The notes below the pieces were generated by a model that saw only the letters and a list, made by a program, of their open reading frames with translations, was not told the origin of the DNA and searched no databases. A stretch of DNA of 64,000 bases from Paracoccaceae bacterium (lineage in GTDB: Bacteria; Pseudomonadota; Alphaproteobacteria; Rhodobacterales; Rhodobacteraceae), in assembly GCA_014323795.1 (NCBI GenBank), contig JACONK010000018.1, positions 62,001 to 126,000 on the forward strand, given 5' to 3'. Every line of letters begins with the position of its first letter. Position 1 is the first letter of the stretch. The position numbers and the translations under genes are program-made. Shown here one piece after another: positions 34,168 through 43,680 of the stretch.

Positions 34168-34463
34168 TTTCCTTGTCCTTCCAAAGGGGTTTCGCGGCGT
34201 TCAGGCCTGAAAATACTCAAGGCCAAACGCAATGGAAAGGAAAAAGCACGGCAGAGCCACTGAAACCGGCATCCGCAGCAGCATCCGCAGCAACCGCAAG
34301 GCAACAGCCGCGATATAAGATGCCCGAAATATTCCCTGTCCGATATGTCTTTGGGGAAAGCATCACGAAGTGCCACCGCCTTATGCCCGTGCGGCCCCGC
34401 AACCGCGTCAAGTGCCCGCGCAATCCGCGGCGGCATATTGTGATCAAGCAGAACCCTGACCAT
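34164..34463 (-). CDS. DUF5615 PIN-like toxin, C-terminally replaced
   Basis: 99 codons from ATG 34463. The N-terminus MVRVLLDHNMPPRIARALDA and the segment LRDAFPKDISDREYFGHLI match the start of DUF5615 (Mut7-C/PIN-like) toxins, with the first Asp of the nuclease site. After about residue 52 the expected core is replaced by a Cys-rich, repeat-coded stretch (GCCGCCCGC), coming from a low-complexity GCAGCATCC repeat near 34270. The toxin half is therefore truncated. It overlaps the DUF433 antitoxin gene by 20 bases. Confidence 0.6.
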   Translation of the reverse strand: MVRVLLDHNMPPRIARALDAVAGPHGHKAVALRDAFPKDISDREYFGHLISRLLPCGCCGCCCGCRFQWLCRAFSFPLRLALSIFRPERRETPLEGQGK

Positions 34464-35166
34464 GCGCCTTGTCCAGATCAGCCTCAAAATCGATCCCGGC
34501 CCGCAGCACTCTGGCCGGTATTTCGTAAATTGAGGCAAGATACCCGATGTCACGAAACGCCCGATATTCCTTGAAGATGATCCCGGTGGACAGGCCGAAT
34601 TCATCCAGAATCGGCGCACCAAACCGCCGCCCCGGATCAATGATCACATCCCGGAAACCCCTGGGTCGCCATCGGGCCGCCAGGTTATCATCGTATTCCA
34701 GGTCTTTCAGGGATTGATCTATGATCCCCCGAAAAACACTTTGCCCCGCGGACCCCTTTGAAAGGCTGACAAGCCCGCCTGCGCACCCCGCAGATTCAAG
34801 GAATGCGCCTGCGCGCCCCGCCGCTTCAATCAGCAGTTCGGTGCCCTCCACCTTGAAGGCATGGGATGCAAGCGGGCGTTCTATTCCCAGCCGATCCTGC
34901 GCAAATGAAAGGGCATACCGGATGGATTGCAGCGCAACACCCGCCCGGCGCATGGCAACAACAACCCGAAGCTCCACCAAATCCAGGAAACTGACATCTT
35001 TCACATCATCAGCCAGAAACCGGTAATGCGCCCGCCACAAGGGGGCAGACCGGCCACTGCCACTGGTCCAGCACAGAACCTGCCGCGCAGTCGTGCGCAC
35101 CAACCGCGCCGCCTCCGCCGGGGTATACACACCTTTCCCAAGTATCGTATGGTCATCAGGCGGCAT
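34444..35166 (-). CDS. DUF433 antitoxin with MerR-like N-terminal domain
   Basis: 240 residues from ATG 35166, 7 bases after GGAGG. Residues 14-70 look like a MerR-type helix-turn-helix (VYTPAEAARLVRTTARQVLC); the C-terminus (RGFRDVIIDPGRRFGAPILD, LSTGIIFKEYRAFRDIGYLA) matches the DUF433 fold found in antitoxins paired with DUF5615 toxins. It probably represses its own operon and neutralises the downstream toxin. Intact, whereas the toxin is truncated. Divergent from the ImmA/IrrE gene at 35277. Confidence 0.8.
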   Translation of the reverse strand: MPPDDHTILGKGVYTPAEAARLVRTTARQVLCWTSGSGRSAPLWRAHYRFLADDVKDVSFLDLVELRVVVAMRRAGVALQSIRYALSFAQDRLGIERPLASHAFKVEGTELLIEAAGRAGAFLESAGCAGGLVSLSKGSAGQSVFRGIIDQSLKDLEYDDNLAARWRPRGFRDVIIDPGRRFGAPILDEFGLSTGIIFKEYRAFRDIGYLASIYEIPARVLRAGIDFEADLDKAHGQGSA

Positions 35167-35276
35167 CAAAACCTCCTGCCAGGGCCTCTGGCATTTTGTC
35201 GCACTATACAAAACAACAAACCATGGCCTGCCACAAGCCGCTTGACACAAGCCGGGCCAACCGCAAGGCCCAAGGT

Positions 35277-36434
35277 ATGACAACCGCACCGGTCACCCCC
35301 GAATGCATCCGCCAGGCCGCAGAACGTTCCAGCCGCAGCCGGGAAGAGCTGCTGGTGAAATTTCCGAAACTGCCCGAATGGGAAAGCGGCACTGCCCGCC
35401 CCACCTTGCCCCAGGCAAGGGAATTCGCCCGCAAGGTTCATGTGCCGGTCGGTGCCCTGTTCCTGTCGCGCCCCCTGGCCGCGGACATCCCCATCCCGGA
35501 TTTCCGCACCACGGCCACCCGCCCGATCACAGGCCCAGGCCCGAACCTGCTGGCCACGATCTATACCTGCCAGGAACGGCAAAACTGGTATCGCGATTTT
35601 GCCCGGGCAACCGGCCGGCCGGAACGGGCCTTCATCGCCAGCACCACGCCTGCCACCCGGCCCGAAACCGCCGCGGCGGACATTGGCAAAACGCTCGGCC
35701 TGCCCCGCCCCCCCTTCCGCGCCTGCGCAACCACGGACGATGCCCTGCGGATGTTCATCCGCCAGGCGGATCGGGCCGGTATCCTTGTCATGGTCAGCGG
35801 GATTGTCAAAAGCAACACCCGCCGCCCCCTTGACGTGGATGAGTTTCGCGGCTTCGCGCTGGCCGATCCCCTTGCGCCGCTGATCTTCATCAATGGTGCG
35901 GACACAAAAGCCGCGCAGATATTCACGCTTGCCCACGAACTCGCGCACCTTTGGCTGGGAGAAACCGCCCTGTCGAACCCGAACGCGGGGCCAGGGCCAG
36001 CCCCCCGGCAGCAGGAAGTATGGTGTAACGCCGTGGCGGCGGACCTTCTTGTGCCGATGGGCGCGTTTCGGGAAAGCCTGAACGGGGATGAACCGCTGGC
36101 GGATACGCCGGAACGGCTGGCCCGGATCTTCAAGGTCAGTGCACTGGTTATCCTGCGCCGCCTTCTGGATGCAGGCCGGATTGATCGCACCCGGTTCAAT
36201 CGCGAATGGGAAGCGGAAATGGAACGCGGGCGGGACCGCACGGAACAAAGGCGCACCGGCGGCGGCGATTTCTACCCCACCACCCTGTCCCGCGTGGGCC
36301 ACCGCTTCGCCCGGGCGTTGATCACCAGCACGCTGGAAGGGCAAACGCTCTATCGGGATGCGTTTCGGATGCTCGGCATCTCCAAAGCCGAAACTTTGAA
36401 CAAACTGGGCATTGCCGCCGGGGTGCTGGAATGA
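35277..36434 (+). CDS. ImmA/IrrE metallo-endopeptidase-like antitoxin with XRE-type N-terminus
   Basis: 385 residues from ATG 35277 (open frame reaches back to 35196). The N-terminus (ELLVKFPKLPEWESGTARPT) is the degenerate XRE-like part of COG2856 proteins, and QIFTLAHELAHLWLGE near residue 220 contains the zinc motif HELAH with downstream NAVAADLLVPMGAF. Proteins of this type form pairs with DUF4411 toxins. Its stop overlaps the DUF4411 start (ATGA). The antitoxin half is intact; the toxin half is cut (36431). Confidence 0.82.
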   Translation: MTTAPVTPECIRQAAERSSRSREELLVKFPKLPEWESGTARPTLPQAREFARKVHVPVGALFLSRPLAADIPIPDFRTTATRPITGPGPNLLATIYTCQERQNWYRDFARATGRPERAFIASTTPATRPETAAADIGKTLGLPRPPFRACATTDDALRMFIRQADRAGILVMVSGIVKSNTRRPLDVDEFRGFALADPLAPLIFINGADTKAAQIFTLAHELAHLWLGETALSNPNAGPGPAPRQQEVWCNAVAADLLVPMGAFRESLNGDEPLADTPERLARIFKVSALVILRRLLDAGRIDRTRFNREWEAEMERGRDRTEQRRTGGGDFYPTTLSRVGHRFARALITSTLEGQTLYRDAFRMLGISKAETLNKLGIAAGVLE

Positions 36435-36640
36435 TCCGATACCTTCTTGATACCAACATTTTTATCGAAGCGAAGAACCGTCACTATGGCTTCGATTTCT
36501 GCCCCGCCTTTTGGGACTGGCTGATCGCACAAAATAAGGCCGGGGAGGTGGCCAGCATCAAAAGCGTCGCCGATGAACTGCACCAAGGCGACGATGATCT
36601 TGCCAAATGGGCCAAAGATCAGGGCAGCACCTTCTTTATA
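36431..36640 (+). pseudogene. DUF4411 PIN-like toxin, 5' half only
   Basis: MIRYLLDTNIFIEAKNRHYG and FDFCPAFWDWLIAQNKAGEV match the start of DUF4411 toxins with the first acidic residue (LLDTN). Similarity ends around codon 70 (AKDQGSTFFIK), where the sequence passes into the 3' end of a different ImmA/IrrE gene. The frame runs on to 36985 as noise. The catalytic C-terminal part is gone. Confidence 0.75.
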
Positions 36641-36647
36641 AAAATAG

Positions 36648-36944
36648 ATGCACAGGGATGGCGACCCGAAGAAGGGCAAGAATGCAGAGCGCGAGGCAAA
36701 CACCTTCGCCTCGGCGTTTCTGATGCCCGCAGAAGACGTGATCGGCCACATTCGGGGGCTGATCACAACCGATACCGTCATTCGCGCCAAGGCCCGCTGG
36801 CGTGTCTCGGCAACAGCACTGGCCTACCGGCTGAGGCAACTGAAACGGCTGACGCAGCGGGAGTACAAATCAATCTGCATCGATCTGACCCGGCCAACGG
36901 GCCTGTTGCAGGGGGTCTTCCTGAAATCAAACCAGGGGAAGTAA
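36648..36944 (+). pseudogene. C-terminal fragment of another ImmA/IrrE gene
   Basis: The frame carries AEREANTFASAFLMPAEDVI and RAKARWRVSATALAYRLRQL, the region that follows HExxH in ImmA/IrrE proteins; the zinc motif and everything before are missing. Together with the DUF4411 stump this looks like a deletion that fused two neighbouring toxin-antitoxin modules at about 36640. Confidence 0.7.
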
Positions 36945-36947
36945 ACA

Positions 36948-37788
36948 TTGACAGATTCATACCAGGATTTTATAGAGCGTTTTAGCCTGCTGATCGCCGA
37001 TAACCCCGAACTGATCACGATGACCCTGGGCAACATCTTCACGATGCGGCTCATAGGAAATAAAACGCACGGGGATCTGGCTGAAATCGCGATATCAGAG
37101 TTTATCAATCAGTACATGTACGATTTCTCTTCTGTACACGTGGGCAGGGATTCATTTCGTTCGAAATCTCGAGAAGAGGACATAAAGATCATAAATAAAA
37201 TAAGCCGTCAAGAAACGTCTGTTTCACTCAAGGCTTATGGACATGGCCCGTTACAGCTATCAACCGATAAATGTTTCAAAATGTTTCCCAGACTTATGGC
37301 CGAAAAGGCAGATAATTATTAACAGGCCACACGATATTGCGAAAATTTTTGATGATCAGGCGTTCAGCACATTCCTCGGTATCAACGTTATGCCCCTGAT
37401 CTACGACGAGAAAGAACAGAAATGTAATATTCTTGTGTTTGATTACGTCGCGGCCAAAAAGAATACGGCCAGAATTGAAAAGCTTTCTTCCGGATCAGGC
37501 CGAAAACACCCCGTATTTTTATTCATGGACGCTGAAGATGGCTATATTTGCGAAGTCCGCTACGGAAACGCCTCGGCAAATGCGCTTCAGCGCGGCCTGT
37601 GGACCGACACGAAAAAGGCAATCAGGCACTTTCATAGCGTGACCAATGGGTGGATCGATTACACGCACAACCGGACCCTGGTGAAACTATTCTCACACGC
37701 ACTCGTATCTTCAAATCCCGGACACGAGGCCGCACTTCAGCAGCTGGGCGCAGACATAGACCGCATCAGGAAGGGCGGTTTGAAATGA
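36948..37788 (+). pseudogene. Restriction endonuclease partner of the 37785 methyltransferase, +1 frameshift
   Basis: A TTG at 36948 (after AGGGGAAG) starts a frame with EISEFINQ-like text and SVSLKAYGHGPLQLSTDKCF; it stops at 37322. A second frame from about 37310 continues FDDQAFSTFLGINVMPLIYD, CNILVFDYVAAKKN, HPVFLFMDAEDGYICEVRYG and GWIDYTHNRTLVKLFSHALV to 37788. Removing one G of the pair at 37307-37308 joins them (AEKQIIINRPHDI). The whole would be about 280 residues. It is coupled to the methyltransferase by ATGA, so a restriction nuclease is the likely identity, though no nuclease motif was firmly placed. AT-richer than the core genes. Confidence 0.65.
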
Positions 37789-38951
37789 ATGCGTTAGATC
37801 AGCCCCTGGATCTGTTCGGCAACAGGAATCCGCGCAACATATCCACTGAAGGCATCAAATATGCCGGTTCCAAATTAAGGCTCCTGCCGCATATTTTGTC
37901 CCTGGCAGAACAAACAGGTGCAAAATCCGTTTTTGATCCTTTTTCAGGAACAACCCGTGCAAGCCAGGCCTTTGCCCAAAACGGGTACGCTGTCACATCT
38001 TCGGATTCTTCCGTCTGGTCGGAAACTTTTGCCCGGTGCTACCTGCTCGGCGGTAACCCGGAAAAATACCAAAGTCTGATACGGTATCTGAACAATGTAT
38101 CCCCCGTCAGCGGCTGGTTCACAAAACATTATGGCGGATGTCCGGATACACCTTCCGCAACAAAGCGTCCATGGCAGATCAAAAATACAAGAAAGCTCGA
38201 TGGTATACGTTCCGAAATAGATCGTCTGGGCCTGAACGACATTGAAAAATCTGTTGCCTTGACATCACTTGTGCAGGCCTTGGACAGGGTAGACAGCACG
38301 ATGGGCCATTTCACTTCATATCTCAAGGACTGGTCCGACAGATCATACAATAACCTGTATTTGAAAGTCCCGAACATTCTGCGTCAGGGCACCGATATTC
38401 CGCACCGGGTTCTAAAAGGAGATGTTTTTGACGTGGCAGGGGTCGTATCTGCTGATCTGGCATACCTCGATCCGCCTTACGGATCGAACAATGAAAAAAT
38501 GCCCGCGTCAAGAGTGCGTTACGCCTCTTACTATCACATTTGGACGACTGTGATTCTGAACGATCTGCCATCAGTCTTCGGTGCGGCCAATCGCCGGACA
38601 GACAGCCGGGATCAGGTGGCATCATCGGTTTTCGAAGATTTCCGCAAAAATAAGACAGGCCGGTTTATAGCTGTGGAAGCACTTGAAAATCTGCTTGAAC
38701 AGATTCAAACAAAGTGGATTATCTTGTCTTACAGTTCCGGTGGAAGAGCGACGGCAGGGGACTTGCGCAACGCGCTTTCCAATATTGGCACAGTGATGGA
38801 TGTTCGACAGATCACCTGCAAAAAGAACGTCATGGCAGGGATGCGCTGGACGGATGAATGGGTACCGGATATCGAAACAAAAAACATCGAATATCTGTTT
38901 CTTGTAGAAAAACAGGCAGATACCCGAAACTTCCCGTCACGGAATTCCTGA
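37785..38951 (+). CDS. DNA adenine methyltransferase (Dam/D12 class)
   Basis: 388 residues from ATG 37785 (ATGA overlap with the nuclease gene). N-terminal GIKYAGSKLRLLPHILSLAE, motif I SVFDPFSGTTRASQAFAQNG (about residue 45) and motif IV LAYLDPPYGSNNEKMP (about residue 225) are the D12-class order. The C-terminus KWIILSYSSGGRATAGDLRN fits. It would protect host DNA from the now frameshifted nuclease; it is intact. Confidence 0.85.
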   Translation: MNALDQPLDLFGNRNPRNISTEGIKYAGSKLRLLPHILSLAEQTGAKSVFDPFSGTTRASQAFAQNGYAVTSSDSSVWSETFARCYLLGGNPEKYQSLIRYLNNVSPVSGWFTKHYGGCPDTPSATKRPWQIKNTRKLDGIRSEIDRLGLNDIEKSVALTSLVQALDRVDSTMGHFTSYLKDWSDRSYNNLYLKVPNILRQGTDIPHRVLKGDVFDVAGVVSADLAYLDPPYGSNNEKMPASRVRYASYYHIWTTVILNDLPSVFGAANRRTDSRDQVASSVFEDFRKNKTGRFIAVEALENLLEQIQTKWIILSYSSGGRATAGDLRNALSNIGTVMDVRQITCKKNVMAGMRWTDEWVPDIETKNIEYLFLVEKQADTRNFPSRNS

Positions 38952-39084
38952 TATTCCAAAGGCCCGATCTTCCGGCCATTGGATTGCATTGGAAATAATC
39001 CGCCCGACCGGTGCCGGCCCAAACCCCGTGCGCCCCGCCACATCCGCCCTTGCGCATTTCCCGCACCCCTGTCACAGGCAGCCC

Positions 39085-39732
39085 ATGTCGCTTGATGCCA
39101 TCACCCGCCGCATCCGCCAGGCGGAACGGGCCGCCGGGCGCCCGCCGGGCAGCACCCGCCTGATCGCCGTGTCCAAAATGCAGCCCGATGATCGGGTGGC
39201 GGCGGTGCTGCGGGCCGGCCACCGCAGTTTCGGCGAAAACCGCGTGCAGGAGGCACGCCGCAAATGGCCCCGGTTCCGCGAAACCTTCCCCGATGCGAAC
39301 CTGCACATGATCGGCCCCCTGCAGACCAACAAGGCCCGGGACGCCGTCCGCCTGTTTGACGCAATCCATTCCCTGGACCGCCCCGCCCTGGCCCGGAAAA
39401 TCGCTGATGAGGTGCAGGCCCAGGGCCGCGGGCCGCAATTGTTTGTCCAGGTCAATACCGGGGAAGAACCGCAAAAGGCCGGCTGCCTGCCGGCCATGGC
39501 AGACACCTTCATCGCCGAATGCCGCAGCCTGGGCATCCCGCCCGCCGGGGTGATGGGCATCCCGCCCATGGGCCAGGACCCCGCACCCCATTTTGCGCTG
39601 CTGGCCGGCATCGCCCGGCGCAACGGGCTGGCCGGCCTGTCCATGGGCATGAGCGGCGATTTTGAAACCGCCATCGCCCACGGGGCAACCCACCTGCGCG
39701 TGGGTGCCGCCCTTTTCGGCCCCCGCCCCTAA
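39085..39732 (+). CDS. YggS/PLPBP family pyridoxal-phosphate homeostasis protein
   Basis: 215 residues from ATG 39085. The PLP lysine is in RLIAVSKMQPDDRV (about residue 32), followed by FGENRVQEARRKWP, LHMIGPLQTNKARDAVRLFD, and C-terminal GLSMGMSGDFETAIAHGATH with VRVG-like LRVGAALFG. The fold is an alanine-racemase-like barrel that binds PLP and buffers B6 levels. Converges with the L,D-transpeptidase gene, overlapping by 4 bases. Core gene, intact. Confidence 0.92.
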   Translation: MSLDAITRRIRQAERAAGRPPGSTRLIAVSKMQPDDRVAAVLRAGHRSFGENRVQEARRKWPRFRETFPDANLHMIGPLQTNKARDAVRLFDAIHSLDRPALARKIADEVQAQGRGPQLFVQVNTGEEPQKAGCLPAMADTFIAECRSLGIPPAGVMGIPPMGQDPAPHFALLAGIARRNGLAGLSMGMSGDFETAIAHGATHLRVGAALFGPRP

Positions 39733-40247
39733 ACCGGGCCAATCACCAGCCGGGACCGGGGCGCCCAATGCGCCAGCACCCAGGCCAGATCCGGCCGGGC
39801 AAAACCCACACAGCCCGCCGTCGGATACCGCGGGGTGCGCCAGACGTGCAGAAAAATCGCCGACCCGGCCCCGGGAACCGCCCCGCACCAATTGAAATCC
39901 GTAACCGCAACCAGATCATACATCCGGTCCGCACGGCGCAGAAGCTCCCGGCTGAAACCGGCAGTGCCCCGCGCCCTGCACCACCGGTTATAGGCCGGGT
40001 CCGCCGGGTCATCGGACCAGCTGTCGCCAACCCCGATCACCCGGCACGGCACGGCAGACCGGACCGGCAGCACCCGGTCCGGCCGATACCAGACCTGGCG
40101 CAGCCGCCACACCCCCCGGGGGGTAATCCTGTCCCCTTCCCCGCGCTTGTCATCGATACCCCCGCGCCCGACCGCACAGCGCAGCCGCCGCCCCATAAAC
40201 CGCGCCCCCCAAGCGGTTACAACCAGGTCATCCGGCCCGGCAATCAC
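39729..40247 (-). CDS. L,D-transpeptidase (YkuD) family protein
   Basis: 172 residues from GTG 40247, which overlaps the ribA stop as GTGA. The catalytic motif is FLHVWRTPRYPTAGCVGFAR (His ... Gly-Cys) near residue 135, preceded by KRGEGDRITPRGVWRLRQVW. This short YkuD type without signal peptide is common in alphaproteobacteria; members cross-link peptidoglycan or act on related substrates, but the short form's substrate is uncertain. Co-transcribed with ribA. Confidence 0.85.
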   Translation of the reverse strand: MIAGPDDLVVTAWGARFMGRRLRCAVGRGGIDDKRGEGDRITPRGVWRLRQVWYRPDRVLPVRSAVPCRVIGVGDSWSDDPADPAYNRWCRARGTAGFSRELLRRADRMYDLVAVTDFNWCGAVPGAGSAIFLHVWRTPRYPTAGCVGFARPDLAWVLAHWAPRSRLVIGPV

Positions 40248-41302
40248 AGGTCATGCCCGAATTTTTCCGCCTTGGTTTTCAGATACGCCACATTATCCGG
40301 CGTTTCCCCGGCCCGCAGCGATACCCGTTCCGCCACCCGTACCCCGGCTTCTGCCAGCCGGGCCACTTTCGCCGGATTGTTGGTCATCAGCCGCACCGCG
40401 GAAAAGCCAAGATCGCGCAGAATATCCGCCCCCAGGCGAAAATCCCGCTCATCATCCTCAAAGCCGAGCCGATGATTCGCCTCCGCCGTGTCAAAACCCT
40501 GATCCTGCAACGCATAGGCCCGCATCTTGTTCGCCAGCCCGAGCCCGCGCCCTTCCTGATTAAGATAAATCAGCACCCCGGCCCCTTCCGCCCCGATCTG
40601 CCGCAACGCCCCCTGCAATTGCGCCCCGCAGTCACATTTAAGGGAGCCCAGCAAATCACCGGTAAAACAGGCCGAATGCAGCCGCGACAGCACCGGCAGA
40701 TTGCGCGCGGGAAAGCCCACCTCGATGGCATAATGGTCCGCCCCGCCATCCGCCGGGCGATACACATGAACCCGCCCCTGGCGCGACACCGCCAGGGGTA
40801 CCCGGGCAGAGGCCACCCGCCCCGGCCCGCCCCCGGCCGGCGGGCGCAGATCATCCGCCGTCAGGCACAAAAGCCCGGCCGGCACCGGGTCGGCCCGCAC
40901 AGACACGACGGCTGGCAAAAGCCCCGCCTCCTTGCACAACCGCAGCACCGCCCGCGGCACCGCCGCCGACCCGGCCCGTACAAAATCAAACGGCCCCCGA
41001 ACCGGAGCAAACGCCGGGTCCGCCATGGCATGAAACCACCGCACCGGCGCATCCCCGGGCGCCCGTATCCGCACCAGATCCCGATCATGGGCCGGGACAG
41101 AAAGGGTGACTGCCCGCCATTTCGTCAACGCAACCTGCACCGGCCCAAGGCGGCGCAGTTCCGACAGCCGCGCAGGCGTCAGCAGTTCGGTCGCTGCCAG
41201 AATCAACGCACCCCCTTCCGCCAGGGCGGCAATCGGCAGCCCCAGGCGCAAATCGGCACGGGCACGGGCACGCCGGTCAGCCGGGGTTATGGAAATCACC
41301 AT
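40244..41302 (-). CDS. ribA: GTP cyclohydrolase II with degenerate RibB-like N-terminal domain
   Basis: 352 residues. The C-terminal half carries SRLHSACFTGDLLGSLKCDC (zinc ligands CxxxxxxxxCxC), GVLIYLNQEGRGLGLANKMR and VRLMTNNPAKV, the RibA catalytic and GTP-binding motifs. The N-terminal 150 residues resemble a DHBP synthase (RibB) domain that has lost its acidic catalytic residues, a form typical of alphaproteobacteria. It opens GTP for riboflavin synthesis. Upstream partner of the L,D-transpeptidase (GTGA overlap). Confidence 0.92.
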   Translation of the reverse strand: MVISITPADRRARARADLRLGLPIAALAEGGALILAATELLTPARLSELRRLGPVQVALTKWRAVTLSVPAHDRDLVRIRAPGDAPVRWFHAMADPAFAPVRGPFDFVRAGSAAVPRAVLRLCKEAGLLPAVVSVRADPVPAGLLCLTADDLRPPAGGGPGRVASARVPLAVSRQGRVHVYRPADGGADHYAIEVGFPARNLPVLSRLHSACFTGDLLGSLKCDCGAQLQGALRQIGAEGAGVLIYLNQEGRGLGLANKMRAYALQDQGFDTAEANHRLGFEDDERDFRLGADILRDLGFSAVRLMTNNPAKVARLAEAGVRVAERVSLRAGETPDNVAYLKTKAEKFGHDL

Positions 41303-41486
41303 TTCTTGTCCGTATCAGCATAACAGGGGCCTGCACACCCGGCTTTACCCTGACAACGCGGGAAAGAAAACAATCCGGCAATTTCCCGCCCGGGGCCGTA
41401 AACCGGCTTGCCCCGGCCCGCACCCGCCCCATATGACACAGGATAAAAAGGTAACCGGACACGGAATAAAACAGGTAATCGCCCGT

Positions 41487-42176
41487 ATGCACCACCCCGC
41501 ACGAAACATTCTTCTGATCGAGGATGACGCGGACCTGCGCGAAGCCCTGGCCGAACAGCTGAAGGCGGCAGGGGGCTTCGATGTGGCGGAGGCGGCAAAC
41601 GGGGCGGACGGGCTCAGCCTGGCCGGGGACAGCAGCCCGGGCCTGATCCTGCTGGATGTGGGCCTGCCCGATATGGACGGGCGCGACCTGTGCCGCCTGA
41701 TGCGCAAACAGGGCGTGACGGCACCGGTCATTATGCTGACCGGCCACGACAGGGACGCGGACATCATCCGTGGCCTGGATGTCGGCGCGAACGATTACAT
41801 CACCAAACCGTTCCGGCTGCCGGTTCTGCTGGCCCGCATCCAGGCCCAGCTGCGCGCCCATGAGCGATCAGAAGATGCCGTGTTCCCGCTCGGCCCCTAC
41901 ACGTTCAAACCGGCGGCCCGAACGCTGACCGATGCGGCGGACCGGAAAATCCGCCTGACCGAAAAGGAAAACGGCATCCTGAAATTCCTGCACCGCAGGC
42001 GGGATGGCGTGGTTGGCCGCGCCGTGCTGCTGCACGAAATCTGGGGCTACAAGGCAGATGTCACAACCCACACCCTGGAAACCCACATCTATCGCCTGCG
42101 CCAGAAAATAGAGCCGGACCCGTCAAATGCCCGGCTGCTCGTCACCGAAACCGGCGGCTACCGGCTGAACGCCTGA
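41487..42176 (+). CDS. OmpR-family response regulator
   Basis: 229 residues from ATG 41487. The receiver domain has the acidic pocket LLIEDDADLREALA, the phospho-acceptor Asp in LILLDVGLPDMDGRDL (about residue 57), Thr in VIMLTGHDRDA and Lys in DYITKPFRLPVLLARI. The winged-helix domain (LTEKENGILKFLHRR, HTLETHIYRLRQKIEPDPSN, LVTETGGYRL) binds DNA. No sensor kinase is adjacent, so the stimulus is unknown. A long upstream open frame is a shadow of the ribA promoter region. Confidence 0.9.
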   Translation: MHHPARNILLIEDDADLREALAEQLKAAGGFDVAEAANGADGLSLAGDSSPGLILLDVGLPDMDGRDLCRLMRKQGVTAPVIMLTGHDRDADIIRGLDVGANDYITKPFRLPVLLARIQAQLRAHERSEDAVFPLGPYTFKPAARTLTDAADRKIRLTEKENGILKFLHRRRDGVVGRAVLLHEIWGYKADVTTHTLETHIYRLRQKIEPDPSNARLLVTETGGYRLNA

Positions 42177-42264
42177 TCCGGCATCGGCACCCCTGCCGCC
42201 TGTGGACAACCCGCATACCCCCGTATCTTTCCCGCCCGGCAGCCCGGATTAACCTTGACCTGTC

Positions 42265-43065
42265 ATGTTCAACGGCACAGGGATGGAACAGAACAGGAAA
42301 ACCCCGCGCCACACCATGGCCCCGCCGGCACCGCAAACCCCTGCCCCTGCGGCCTTCGAATCCGCCCGGACCGCCCTGATAGAGGAATCGGACTGGCAGG
42401 ATTTTATGCGGAAAACCAAAGACCGGGGCGTGGACCTGCTGCTGACGGACCCGCCCTACGCCATCAGTCGGTCAACCGGATTTGCGCATGTCAAAAATGG
42501 CGTTGGCCGCTTTGCCGTCAGCATGGATTTTGGCCCGTGGGATCACGCTGAAATAAATCTGGGTGCGCTTTGTGCCGAAGCGTTCCGCCTGTTGCGCCCG
42601 GGCGGAACGGCCATAATCTGGTATGATCTTTGGAAAATCACCGGGCTGGAAACCGCCTTGCGGCAGGCCGGATTCGAAATGATCCGGCTGATCATCTGGC
42701 AAAAAACCAACCCGGTTCCGCTCAACCAGAATTCAACCTATCTGTCGAACAGTCGTGAGGTGGCGGTGTCTGCAGTCAAGGGTGGCAAACCAACTTTCAA
42801 TAGCACATACGATAACGGGATATACACCCTGCCCATCCCGCGCCACGGGGGCAGGCGAGAGCATCCAACCCAAAAGCCGATCAATTTATTCCGGCACCTT
42901 GTGGAAAAACACAGCAATCCCGGCGACCTGGTGATTGACCCGTTCCTGGGCAGCGGCACAACGGCGGTTGCCGCCTTGGAACAAAACCGGAATTTCAAAG
43001 GCTGCGATATTGACCCGGCCTATGTGGCTGTGGCACGGCGGCGGGTGGCGGATCTCAATGGCTAG
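42265..43065 (+). CDS. DNA methyltransferase (beta class) of an RM pair
   Basis: 266 residues from ATG 42265; ATG 42283 or later are possible, as the first 40 residues are poorly structured. Motif IV is VDLLLTDPPYAISRSTGF (about residue 60), then PLNQNSTYLSNSREVAV and HPTQKPINLFRHLVEKH, and motif I is LVIDPFLGSGTTAVAALEQN (about residue 225). Beta-class order, N4-cytosine or N6-adenine. The stop overlaps the next gene by 8 bases (ATGGCTAG). Intact. Confidence 0.85.
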   Translation: MFNGTGMEQNRKTPRHTMAPPAPQTPAPAAFESARTALIEESDWQDFMRKTKDRGVDLLLTDPPYAISRSTGFAHVKNGVGRFAVSMDFGPWDHAEINLGALCAEAFRLLRPGGTAIIWYDLWKITGLETALRQAGFEMIRLIIWQKTNPVPLNQNSTYLSNSREVAVSAVKGGKPTFNSTYDNGIYTLPIPRHGGRREHPTQKPINLFRHLVEKHSNPGDLVIDPFLGSGTTAVAALEQNRNFKGCDIDPAYVAVARRRVADLNG

Positions 43066-43664
43066 AAAACCATCCGCGGCAGACCTGTTTTTGCAACTGG
43101 CGCAGCCGGATGATCAGGGTTTTTCCCGCAGGGTGGGGGTGGGGGAGTTCGTCGGCCCGTATGAACGCCTCAGGATGGGCAATGGGGGGATCCTGGTGTC
43201 GCGATGACGGGGGGCTGGCAAAAAGGTTCAATATCCTGCGCCACAAGGAAGGCAACAGGATAGTTGCCGTTGAGCTGCACGGCCATAAAAAGCAGCCGAT
43301 CGCCAAACCGATACCACAATCGATCAGGGATGCCCTGAAAGACAGGAAATGCGCGGTGCTGAACACCGGCAATGTGGAAATCGACCACAAGGACGGACGG
43401 CGGGATGACCCGAGATTGATGTCAGGTGCATCTGTAAAGGAATCCGACTTCCAGCCGATGTCAAAGCCGGCAAATAATGCCAAACGCCGGCACTGCAAGC
43501 GATGCAGGGACACCGGCAACAGGTTTGATGCCCGCGTCCTCGGCTATGCTATGGGGCAGGTGAAAGGCAACGGCACCTGGCGCGGCTCTTGCGTTGGGTG
43601 CTATTGGCATGATCCGTTCATGTTCAACCGGACGGCTTCCGGCGGCACAACAGACCCGGCATAA
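43058..43664 (+). pseudogene. HNH-type restriction endonuclease, +1 frameshift in a G6 run
   Basis: From ATG 43058 the frame gives SAADLFLQLAQPDDQGFSRR and VGEFVGPYERLRMGNGG, then stops at 43207. The +1 frame continues SWCRDDGGLAKRFNILRHKE, VEIDHKDGRRDDPRLMSGAS, KPANNAKRRHCKRC and GSCVGCYWHDPFMF to 43664: an HNH nuclease with zinc-binding CxxC pairs. Removing one G from the G6 run at 43184-43189 makes a single protein of about 200 residues. Partner of the upstream methyltransferase. As written the nuclease domain has no start in frame. Confidence 0.75.
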
Positions 43665-43680
43665 TGCCCCGAAAAGCCCC

